Positions 21,430 through 33,400 of a stretch of DNA of 64,000 nt are shown piece after piece. Origin of the DNA: Ifrita kowaldi. Its lineage: Eukaryota > Chordata > Aves > Passeriformes > Cinclosomatidae. How positions within the stretch are numbered: position 1 is the first letter of the stretch; every line of letters begins with the position of its first letter. The stretch is taken from positions 310,807 through 374,806 of the forward strand of contig VZRS01014182.1 of NCBI GenBank assembly GCA_013398055.1, given 5' to 3'. A program made the position numbers and the translations under genes. A model generated the notes under the pieces. That model did not search any database. It was not told the DNA's origin and saw only the letters and a program-made list of their open reading frames with translations.

Positions 21430-24400
21430 GCATAGTGATAGGGTCTTCTGGAATAACTAGGGGAAGGTAATGTGTCTGCTCTATTTTCTGCAAGGGGGCT
21501 GGAGGAAATGAGTGTCCTTCAATTTGAAAATTACACCAGGCACAGTGTCTAAACTGAAAAATACAGCAGGGCTATAATATACTGGCTAAATGGACTGGTC
21601 TGTCATGATAAGAGAATCTTCTCTTTGGCCAGCAAGGGGTGAGTTTCTGCAACTGAGTCAGCAGTCTGGCTACTTTGCTGTTTTGGATGTAAATGTGTAC
21701 TCTGAGGCTTGTTTAACCTGAGGCTTTTGACTTGTCATCAGTTATATCCCTTTGTCTCTGTCACAGGTAATGTCCAGAAAAGCAAGAATCAAAGGGAAGT
21801 GCTGCATCTCATTGAAATAGTGCAAAAGGTCAAATTGAACTGGTTGTGGTAAAGGTTATAGGACTTTCAGTATTGAGTAAACCTTACTGAAAACCTTTTT
21901 TCTGAAGATGCTGTGGTTACAAGCAGCTGTGGTCAAGAAAAGTTACGTTTTTGCAATAGAAATAGGTATCTTTTATAGGCAAGTATCGGGAGGTTATAGA
22001 TTAGAGCAAACTTGTAGGGATTTGATTGTTTACGTAGCTTTAGAAGTATTTGGAGATGTCAGACTTTCTGATCTATTTCACTTAAAGAACTCTTCATTTC
22101 TACCCCAAAGAGTGGTAGTGTGTTTTTAAAACAGGCTGCTGTGATGGTTATGGTCTAAGTGTATATACTTTTCTCCTCTCCCACTTCAAGTGTAAGTTAT
22201 ATTTTATGGTTAATAATTCTTAACATTGAGTGGCTTGTCTTTGCACCTGTTAAGAGTTGTTTTCATGTCATACATGTCATACATGTGATATCCCCTGTGT
22301 TCAGGGTTGAATAGGCAGGTGTGCTCTAGAACCTTCAGACGTGTAGTAGTGATGTAATTAATCTGTAATATCACCATGTCCTCTTTACAAGAGTTTACAG
22401 TTAATACAGTTCCTGTATGGATAGAACAGGTGCTTAGCTGATTGACAGTGCTCTTCAGCCATAAAAAAAAGAGCTAAAATTTTGGCTGTAATTAAGTCTC
22501 TGAATCTTTGATGCAATAAACTTTTGCAACATTCTTTTTGAGCTTGGGAATTGAAGCCAATGTCAGTAATATTTTTTTTTTTAGAAGAATGTTCAAATTG
22601 ACATGCTTTAACTTTGAGTCTCTAATTTAGTGTTGGGTTTGACCTGTGATTTCAATATATGTGTCGCATACAATTAAAGAACTCTGAATTTTCTGTATTG
22701 TCGTAATTCTTTCCTGTATTTTGCCAGTAGTCATAACAACTTGTACTTCCACTAAGCACCATAAATCACTAATTTTTTTTTTTCCCTGAGCTCTTGCAAA
22801 GGACTGTGGGGAAGGAGAAGAATGGATGTTCTGCATTTGTTAATTGGTAAATGTATGAGCTGTACATGCCACTAAATTTGGAGCTGGAGAAGTCTTTGAA
22901 TGCATGAAGCCAAAATCCTGGCTCTCCATCACTGTGATACGGGATTATTTAATTTGTAATTTCATCCAACATTTGAGCTAAAACTCCTAGAAGTAGATAT
23001 TAAATTCTCCAGTAGTAGCTGAATCTCAGGAGTAAAGTTCAATGCAAGTTTTGCCTCAGTTGATGAAGTCCTAGTACGCTTGCTTTGATGAACTTAGATT
23101 TTATTTTGTGCATGTACTGGCATAGGCAGCTCCTTCTGCTTGTAACCATCTATGATGTGTAATCAAGTATAGCCAGATTGCTCTGACCTCCTGCAAGCTG
23201 GTCTCCTAAAATGGAAATTATTCATTTTGCAGATGGAAATTGGAGCCAAGCAGCTGTGAATTCCAGGAGACAAATACTGAAGCAAATTAATAACTTTGTT
23301 CTTCTGTTCAAAAATCAAATGAGAGTTGAGTCTTGCATTTACCACTTGCTTTCAATCTGTGATTTTTTCCAAAAAGTCAGCTTACTATCCAAAGTTTTTT
23401 GTTTCTTTTTTCAAACACATCTTTTCTTCGTAATTCTTACTTTCGCTAGCTTCCTCACCTAAAACAACAAACTCTTGCTTTTCCCCAGCCTTTACTTCTG
23501 TGACTACTGTTTTAGGGAGTTAGTGTTACTTTGCACTGAATCAGCTTTTACTGACTGAATGGCAGGAAACCAGGATAGGTTGACAAATATGTACATTTTC
23601 ATGCAAAAGTGTTGCTGATCACCTGTGGTTGTAGAGGTTGGTATGGAATTGCTAAGAGGCCTATTAAAAGTAGAAGTGACAAATTATATGCTTAAAAGGA
23701 CACTTCCATGGATCTGTGACTCAGTATTAAATGTACTGGAAGATTTACTATTTCATCCTTAGTTTAGCTTTGGAAATCGAAGACAAAAATTGGATGAAAT
23801 TGTATTAGTGCTGTTGCTAGTGTTCTGTGCTGCTCCGAGGGGACTACTTATTTAAACTTATAAAACCATCATTAAACTGTTATAGAAATCTTTAGTCTTG
23901 TGTGAAAGCTTGCTGCATATTTTAGGTTTTCATGGAGGCTTGGAACTAGCACTACTTCAGGTTTAGTTTTTGACAAAAATCTGACTTGCAGGCAGAAGCA
24001 GAGCTGGAAATACATGCAGGCAAATGACCAAACAGTTCTGTTAACATGTTCCCGAGGGTCCTACGTACACTGGAAGAAAAATTATGCAGCCTCCTTAATC
24101 TGCATTCCTGGTAGCCATACTGAAACTTTGCCTTTAAAGAAAGAAGACTTTTGTGGTTGTGCCCTAAGGCTGAAAAAAAAAAACAAAAAACAACCCCTAA
24201 TGCAGTGAAAGATGCATAATGGTAAGGATCTTTCCCAATATCCAGATCATTCTAAGAATTCATTTTGGTGGAAAATGCTTTCTTGGATGACAATTAAGAA
24301 GGTGAAAGACAAAACAGAGAGTTGTGATTTGCTGAAAATGATGTAAAAGAAAAAAAAAACAACAAAACACAACCAAAAAATTTATACTGGTCCTTGAAGA

Positions 24401-27400
24401 CAAAAAACTGCTGTTGCACCAGTTTTACAACCTTTCTGATTTAGCTCTCAAGTGGTAGACACTGTGAACGTGGTACTACTTTGTTATGAGGTGGGCTGTA
24501 TTTGAAGTATATAAAGTACCTTTAGATGCTGGCTGTTAAGTGCCTGGTGGAGGGCAATGCTACTTCTGCCACTGAAGTATCTGGAAGATATTTGCTTAGC
24601 CTTTGCGCACTTTTAGGTGAAATAAAAATAAGAGATTTTTTTTCTGCTTTAAAGAGTTTGTTGGGGTTTTTTAATCTGTGTTGTGTGGCTTTTGATTTAT
24701 GGGGTCTAAGGAATTCTGACTTCCTCAAATCTTCTGCCATGGAAAGCGAGTACATAACTAGAAGTGGGATGCTCACTATAGTTGTCTACCAAACAATCTT
24801 CTGTTTCTTGCTGTATTTTGGTGCCTTATTTTTTTTCTTCCCGAGGTTAACAGAAGGAATAAAGTGAGTTTTGCTTTGTACATCTTTTTCCTATGTGCAT
24901 TTGGCCAGCAGTTTTAGAATTCTGTTTGATGTTATATTGACCTTGATAGCTTGTAGTGTGGTCTTTCCTGTTTTAGTCAGTCTGAACAAGGAGTTTCTCT
25001 CCAGTCTAAATGCAAGCATACAGGCTTCAGTCTGCTGAACAGAGATGTCTCTGCTCAATCTATTCCTGGATCTAAGAGCTTCCTTTTTTTGGCAGGTAGG
25101 TAGGCATGTGTTGTAATCTTTCCACCTACTGCAATGTTAGTCTGGACAGAAGTTGTGTGGTCTTAATTCCTGAAAAGCATGACGTAGGAAACAGAGAAAT
25201 GAGTGGAGAGGAGGAATTGTTGCAGCTTATCAAGCAGAAAAGGTTTGTTACAAGAAGAGAGTAACAAGTTTTGTTATAGCAAAGCATTCTTTGTTCCACG
25301 AAGCAGAAATGTAAAATGCAGTTGTTAACTTTAGGGCTGTGTAAGTAAGCAAATGTTTATTTAATACGTGGGTTATCTTACATTACTTTCCTAGACTTTG
25401 TAGCAATCTTGCCTTACGTTGTCTTTTGACTTTTTTTTTTTTAATGACATGTGAACAGATGACTAAGAGGTGCCAGGGGGCACTGGCTTCATGAGAAATG
25501 AGTTAGAACAGAAGGTGGTTTTTTTTGGTGTGGCTTTNNNNNNNNNNNNNNNNNNNNNNNNNNNNNNNNNNNNNNNTGTGTTTTTGAGAAATGAGTTTAA
25601 ACAAAATGGGGTTTTTTTTTGGGTGTGTTTTTTTTTTTTTTTTTAATAAAAGTATGGTTTAGATTGTCTGCTTTGAGTAATGTTTCTTTGAATTGGACAC
25701 AGAAGCTTAGATGCCCAGTATAGTTCTTCGGGAGTATTGTTTGGGGAGATGGCGACTTTTGCTGGTGTGCTGACTAATGCTTGTCTGTGTGGTTTTCTTG
25801 TTTTGTTTTTAGTTTTTTTTTTTCCTTTTTGGAGACACTGCTGGGTTTTGCTACACTCTGGTAGCTTTTTGGCTACTGAAGCAGAAATTTCTTCCAGAAA
25901 ACTTGAATTGCTCCACAGATGTGGATATAGATCTTTCTAGAGATCCTGGTCCATGTTTAGAGCTCTTAGGTGTTACAGTAATATGGGGTCTTATGTGGTA
26001 ACTGCTGTATTCAATGGCTTTTCTCTCATGATGTACCTGACATACAGACACAGCAGAAATCCCTGATGAAACAGTGGCTTCACTTGTGCTAGGCTTTGTC
26101 CAGACCTCTGGAGACATCGTTCCTGCTCTGCAGTGCATCATAGTGGAAGATGTGTATGAAGTTTGGGGAGGAAGAATGCAATCACATGCATGAAATATGC
26201 TTGCTTGCATGTTAATGTTTGATTCTTTTTGAAGAAAAATTATTTTTTTACTTATTGATACCATTTTGTCAAACATAGACTGTACTTCATTTGTATCTGT
26301 AACTGGTGAATTGGGGGGCACTATAGTAGTACTGGGAGGGGGAATTGTCCATGGTTCCTGGGCTGTTTGGTGTTTGCTTTGTGGTGTTTTGTTTGTTTTT
26401 TAACTTACCTGATTAATTTGAATAGTTGGGTAGGCATAATTATTCAGAACTTTTTTATGGTAACTTTACTCCAACTTGTAAACATTTTGGCATTTTTTTG
26501 GAAACAGGAATGCTGTCATGTGAAATTATCTGATCCTGCAAAATAAATTTTTTCTTTTGTAATACTGTCTTCACACATTTAATGTAATAGCTATTAAAGA
26601 AAGGAAAAGCAATCTTGCTGTTCAAAGACTTTATTTCTAATGTGACAGAAAGGATCTTTCAACAGTCTCTAATTTTATTAAGTTCTTGTTTATATAAAGC
26701 CAAAATCTTAATGAAATAAATTAAAACTACACAGTTGATTAATTACCTTCTTGCATATGAGATGGTATAAGTTAAGATCCTTGGTGGTAAAAAGATCTAA
26801 AAGTTGGGTCTCTAAAATCCATCCAAGTGGTGATAGAACTGTTGCTATGTGTTACTTGCGGGCAAAAAAGGAATGGGTTAAATTTTGTATATTGGTATTA
26901 AAGTATTCTAAAGAATTTCTTTTTTAAAGTAGATGGGCTGTAACTCTTGCTTCAAGCTCATTTAAATTGTTAATTTCAGGAAAAATTATCTTGCTTTAGC
27001 TGTAGTTCTGTAGTTGTGATGTTCTGAACATGCTTAGACTTAAAGCATCCAATAAAAACAAAGTAGCTTGCAGTACTGGAAAAAATGACTCAGTACGAGT
27101 TGAGAACAGAAATTAGCTAAAAGGCGAACAGTAATTCTTAAAACAGAAGCTAAGTTTAAGTACTTCATAAATGAGGTTGAAGATCATTCTGTTCTTCTGG
27201 TTTGCCAGTTACATGAGTGCTTCAGTTGCAGTGTTCATTTGTCATTTTTACTAAAATTTCCCAGTTTTACCAAATAGAGTTCATATTTTGGTATGCTAGG
27301 ATTGGTCTACTACTACCTTAGTTCCAGAACCATACAACAACACAGTACAGTCATCTGAGATTAAGGTACATTTAACTGAGGAAACTCATACTGCACGATT

Positions 27401-30400
27401 ATAAATGACACCTGAAGAATAAGGGTGGTGCCAGTTTGCTTGTCTTCTGCCAGTAGCTGTGTACTTCTTGGAGTAATGAGGAGGTTGCTGGTGATACAAG
27501 GGCCATCACCTGTTCAGCTTCTTTGGTACTAGTCTCCATGCCAGAGTTCTGAGATGTAGATCAATTCTCAGATGAAAGAAATAAGCCATTTCCTTATGAG
27601 CAAGACAAATAATATATTGCAGTTCCACATTTAACCTTCATTTATACCTCATATCTTGAGTTCAAGACCTTAAGTACAGGGTAATTTTGAATATTAAGCA
27701 TTAATAGGGAAGATTGCTGTAATTAGGGAGTCATTACTTCATAGTTGTTAGTGAGTCTAGCTCATAGATGTCTCATACAAAGAATGATATTAATCAAATC
27801 AACGATAAGGTGCTTCTTTCCTTGGATCCTTGTTTAATTCAAACTTTTCTAACTATACCTTTGCTCCAGTTAAAACAAATAAATAGAATGTTCTACTTAA
27901 ACTACACAGTCATATTCTGCAGTGTTATATTTTTGCTGGAGCTGTAGTTAGACATGTAGCAGGTACCTACCAAAATAATACCTGGAACTTGTGTTGTAAT
28001 GCACACTGCAATTGGGTAGACATTTATTTTATAGATACTTCTTTTGTTACCTCAGTACTCCCTAAATATGCTTATAAATAACATGGCAGGAGCTAACTCC
28101 TGATTTTATGATATCCAAATGAGCTCCAAATTACAGAAAACTGGCTTTGTCAGCAGGCTTCTCAAAGAGGAAGTGAAAATTAAACACAGAATCGTTTTTT
28201 TTCAAGGTGATGATTCTCAGTTTTACACTTCTTTTACCTTCCCACATCCGATCTTTGATGTTGGCTCCTGCATGAATGCTGTCTCCATTATGCAGACGGC
28301 TTAAGGCACAAGCATGTATAAACTTCTTCCCGAGATAGCATTAGCTTCCCGAGTAAGAATGGGGAAGTGCTGGAGCAAGGGCTTTGGTGTACCTTTATAG
28401 GCATTGGCCACGTTTGAGTCCATCAAGAGTTTTCTAATCTCACTGTTTGAGTCCACAGACACCTGAACACAGCAATTTAAAACATGGGGAAAATGAACAC
28501 ATTGCGCCCATTTTTTTGCTGTCCTGTTTGCGATAATATCAATTCAAGTTCCACTTTAACTTCTTCACCAGCTATTGTTAATTGCTTTTAAGAACATTAT
28601 TAATCAATGCCTGACATCTTCACCTGAAAACCTCAATTTTCAATGCTTGTGTAAGAAACAGTGATTAATTTATTTACAAGCCTTTGTAGGGCTCTACTGT
28701 AGACAGTAGTGAGCAACAGACTGAAGAACTGGAGCTTGCTTCTACTCCTGGAAACACTTAAACTCCTGTAAATACCACAACTTCTCCAGAATTGTCCGTA
28801 AGCCTTGCAGATTTGCGGCTAAACTCTACAGCCCTTGGTATACTTGGAGCATCCTTTTTCAGTGCTCAAGTTTAAAATTATATCTTCTAGATTCTCCAGA
28901 GCTCTAGCTATAACTTGAACATGTTTCTAGGTTTTCCCTATCTCTATAACAATAAACAACTCATACCCAAGCACAGAGTTTGCATCTGTTTTAGCTAAAT
29001 GAGTTGCTTAGCAAAAGGAACTATCTATGGTAATACCTAAACCTGTTTTACAGCAGTACTTTTCTGGTCTGTTAGATAATTATATACTCCGCTTTTGGAA
29101 TAATGTGGTTAAATGCAAACCCTAAGAGCAGCAAGATGGTGTATTTTGTGTCACCATTGTTTTTGCTTGCCATGTTCATGTGGGACAACTTTGGGTTTGA
29201 CACAGCTCGGTTTTATTCAGCTTGGTTAGTGACCTTATCCATTCATAAATGTGTGGGTGTCCTGTTGCTTTTCATTAAGCCTGTGGGAATTGATTCTCAT
29301 AAACATCTTAAACTTTTTTCTTCTGAAACTCAACATGTACATTGATTTTAGTGCAAATACATATTTTATTGATGAGTATATCAATAAAATGGTGTTGTAT
29401 GAAGATACAAAGAACAGCTGCAAAGTTACTGGAGGTTTCTTGACCAGAAAGTGACTTGATTTGGGTTCAACTAGTCTGGATCTGAACTTTGCCCTCTTCA
29501 CTTTGAGCTCAGAAAGTGAGTGTTGCATCCTGCTACCTATCTTCTTTCACAACTGTCCTCTGCAGTTGAGATGCAATTTTGTGATTAAAATGAGGATGAG
29601 CACTTTCCCAACATGTGTTCAAGGTCAGCTGTTTGTAGGTTTTTGAAGAATGCTTGTTTACCTTTGTGATCTTACTAGGCTTAAAACTTTAAAATTGTCA
29701 TATATTAAAACTTTTAATTTTCCCTGACTTGAATTTCCATTCTTTTCCTAAGTGATTATTAAAGACTGGTGGGCTGAATTTTGTTCATAATCTATTACCA
29801 TCTCTTCTCACTATTCCTGGGCAGCAGGAGTGGAATGAGGAAAGGGGAAGATAAGAACTGATGCTAAAATTTTTAGCTAGCGACTGGATAAGAAGGCCCA
29901 GAGTGACTGTGCAGCATCAACTCCTGTTTGTGTAGGGCCCCGTGTCTTACGCACTGCGGCTTAAGATGCTTAATTGCAAAGTATGTGACTGTTTTAGCAA
30001 CCTGCTCTGTCTCAGACATTAGTGATTTCTATGGGAAGAAAGTAAACTATAGGCCAGACTAACTTGGAAAGGCAAAAACTCACCATCTCATTTCCTTCTC
30101 CTTCTTGCTCACTAGCATGTTACAGAGGAATGCTTGTGATGTCCATGTCTGCAGCATGCCACAGTTGTGTCACATCTTTTGCCTAACCTAATTTAGTCTA
30201 ATGAGTAAGTCCTCAGCAGAGCAGTAGTAGGTATTTTCTGTGCCATTCCTAAAGCCAGGAGTGTTAATGCTATGTTGCTTCAGTTTTACTCCGTGCTTTA
30301 TATTTAGTGCAGGACTGATACTGAGTGACTTTGATTCTAGAAGTGTATCAATATAGTCCTTTCAAACAAAAGCTCAGCATTCCAGCTGAGGCATCCCACT

Positions 30401-32765
30401 GAGGCAATCTCTGCCCTTAAAGATTTCTTCTAAGGAAAGCCCATATATGTGGCTTTTTGAATCTAAGACCACATAAAATGTGCTTTTAGCAAGTTGATAC
30501 CCTGCAGAGCAAAAATATAGTTGTAGCTACTCTAAAGTTATCTGAAGTAGCTTGTTATAAATATACACTTTTCTGAACTAAGAATGCGTTTACTTTAGAT
30601 GAGGTATAGATACTGTGAACTATGATACTGTTGTTACTATAGACTAAATGCGTACTTAAGCACAAGTAAGCAGCTCCTGTACATTCCCATGCCCATTCAC
30701 TCTTGTGTAGGGAAGTTTAATTTGTTCACTTGGCAAGTCACGTGGTAGATGAGCTTGCAGTGGGAGTGCAGTAACTTCTAAAATACTGGTATGAGAACTA
30801 ATTGAACAGTCCTTTAAATTGCTACTTAGGTCAACCCAGTGACACGATCTTGGGAACTAGTCTTAGCTCGCCTCTGTGGATAAAATTACATAAATTTACG
30901 GCTTCTTAAGGAATCTTTGTAATTTGGGGGAATGTTAGCCAAATGAATTCCGAACTTGAGTGGAGATGGCTCTTGATTCATAGTCTGGAATATAGGTTTC
31001 AAATGTGTTTAGCCTTGGGGTCAAATTTAAGATCAGACTAAAGTTTCATCTTTTACACAAATATAGTTGTAATTTTTTTGTATTTTTACCATGGTCACAT
31101 ATGTACTCAGTTTCTATAATAAAACTGGTTCTGGGTCCTATTTGGCTACACACTGCTTAGTTTTTCATAGTTTTACTTTGGTTTTTTGTTAGTGTCTTTG
31201 TTAGATGGAGTATATTCGCTGAAGTGCAAAAAAGCAGCTAGGTCTGGCAGCAGCTGACATTTACTGGAAGAAATAGTTCTGTTCAGACTGTGTTAATCTG
31301 TAAACAAATTTTTTGTCCTTAGGAGCCAATAGACTACGTGTTGGTTGAAGAATTATATTCTAGTCCTAGCTAAAGCAGGTGCAAAATGTCCTAGTTAATT
31401 CAACAGATCTGGTAGTCTAGTATACAGAATACTGTGAGGTTTGGATATCTGTTTGAAGAGGAAACCCAGTATTGACTAAACTATGCATAGTATTGGCAAA
31501 ATTGACCTATCATAAAGCATTGATCTGTGTTGTGAAATTCTTATCTAGAAAGATTAATGCAAATATTAAGTGGAGGTAGTATATAAAATGTACAGCAGAG
31601 CTCTCTAGAAATTTTGATACTGTTTTAGAAGTGTTGCTTCCCAATGTTTAAGTGCTTGATTCTTACGAAAATAAACCCTAGAGCTAAGAAGATACTGTTA
31701 TCATGCTGGCACATACCTCTGACTGCAGCTTTTTGTATTTCTGTATTTATCTGTCTAATCCTGAAGTTCATACCTATTTCTTTCTTGCCCCTTCTTCTAG
31801 GCTGTTTCCTTCCATTGTCCTGAAAGCTCCCTTGCCCTTCTCAAGTGGAAGCCCTGCAGTCCCCTCTATTATACACCCCCATCTGTTCAAGAATGTTGCT
31901 TTCTTCAGTTCTCCCTGTCCTTTCTCTGTAGACTGTGTATTACCATCTCCTTATAAGCACTTGCTCGTTGGAGTTATTCTTGTTGGAATCTAGGCTACAA
32001 ATAATCTTTCCATGCAGCAAGTTGCTGCCTCTGATAAATGCAGGCTGCAGCCAGTGGCTGGCAGGGAGATTCATTTGCTGTCAGACCCCTGAATTAGGCT
32101 TTTCTGGTACTTTTCATTTGCACCAAAATCAAGTATGTTGTGTTTATGAATGCTGACTTCAGTTTTGAAATTGATCCGGTCTTAATATTATGCAAAGAAA
32201 TGCGTTCAGTTGAATGTTAAGCTGTAGATTCTTCTGGAAGGCTACTTACACAAGCTCAGTTAAGGCAAAAATAATGCTATATGTGTAAGATTTAATTTTG
32301 AAATGTCTTAAAAATATACTGCAAATGTTCATCTTAACTGTGGTATATAAACTAAATAGACTACATAGATAGATTTGTGTAAGCATTTTCCATGGGAATC
32401 CCAGTGCCTTATATGGTCAACTTGCTTTGTAGTGTTCCAGTGAAATGAAGGCAGCCATCCAGCAACAGGGGGAAAAAAAAACAGCCCAGCTGGCTTTAGC
32501 TTTGTCTATAATACCCTCTTTCTTGGCCTCCTTCAGTAGCACAGTAGCTAATTATTAAAAGTGAAAATGTGGCAAGAGCCTGTGTAGCTAGTAGAAGAAA
32601 TTTCTTTTGTGGGCAATGAGTTTATACTAAAGATTTAATTAATTTAATAAAGGGTAGTAGCATATTGATAATACTGCTTTGTTGCCTAATGCATTTTTGC
32701 TATCATGTAAGCTGTTGTGCCTCTACCCAAGCTTGTTGTAAAGTGGTCCTAATTCCAGTAGCTGT
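21430..32765. other. Intron 1 segment without recognised gene
   Basis: AT-rich intronic DNA containing the assembly gap at 25538-25576. Several minus-strand open segments between splice-like sites were seen (27317-27375, 26747-26809, 26409-26535). They are discussed as findings and not called as genes. No CR1 was recognised here. Confidence 0.55.
25493..25643. other. 39-N assembly gap with imperfectly duplicated flanks
   Basis: N occupies 25538-25576. The left flank (gagaaatgagttagaacaga, then ggtggt and a T run) is repeated on the right from 25586 (gagaaatgagtttaaacaaa, then tggggt and a T run). The second copy differs by substitutions and homopolymer lengths. This pattern suggests a noisy read end placed beside its own locus, so the true sequence may contain the segment only once. 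Confidence 0.8.
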
Positions 32766-33400
32766 TCCAGAGCAGAATAGAGGGGAAGAATCCCCTCCCT
32801 TGCCCTGCTGGCCATGCTTCTTTTGCTGCAGTCCGGGATTGGCTTTCTGGGCTGTGAGCACACACTGATGGCTCATGTTGAGTTTTCATTAACCATCGCC
32901 CCAAGTCCTTCTCCGCAGGACTGCTCTCAATCACTTTTTTGCCCACCCCTGTATGTGTGCCTGGGGTTGCTGTGACCCTGGTATAGGACCTAGTACTCCG
33001 CTTTGTTGAACTTCATAAGGTTTGCATTGGCCCGTCTCTCAAGCGTGTCGAGGTCCCTCTGGATGGCATCGCTTCACACAGCGTGGTGTCGTCAGCGAAT
33101 GTGCTGAGGGTGCGCTTGGCCCCACTGTCAGTGTTGCTGACAAAGACGTTGAGCAGTATCTGCCCCAACTCCTGAGGGACTCCACTTGTCACTGGTCCAT
33201 GTGGACAATGAGGCATTGACCACAACTCTTACATGCAGCCGTTCAATCTTTTTTTTATCCACCAAGTGATCTGTTCATTAAATCAATGTCTTTCCAGTTT
33301 GTACGGAAGGATATCGTGCAGGACGGTGTCAAACGGTTTGCGAAAGTCCAGGTATCAGTTGCTCTGCCTCATCTACCAATGCTGTAGCCCCATCATATGC
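32766..33400 (-). mobile_element. Internal CR1 LINE fragment, heavily decayed
   Basis: Contains CR1 ORF2-derived phrases in reverse complement (gaggggaagaatcccctccc; gtgtcgaggtccctctggat; gacaaagacgttgagcagta; aatgctgtagccccatcat). The usual CR1 3' end is absent, so this is an internal piece. Minus-strand traces of RT are visible (STFADDTTLCEA), with the FADD box preserved but the frame broken. Confidence 0.85.

Noticed and set aside
20381..21430. ORFs of 97-141 codons on both strands
   Set aside because: They are pieces or antisense shadows of the CR1 element and not host genes.
28321..28620. Minus-strand open frames that look protein-like near 28.3-28.6 kb
   Set aside because: Two different overlapping frames look equally plausible. 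This shows that the A-rich minus strand produces polar chance peptides, and no single frame is supported.
31703..31993. Pyrimidine-rich + strand frame of 96 codons
   Set aside because: Composition reflects a CT-rich patch; no recognisable protein and no CR1 match.
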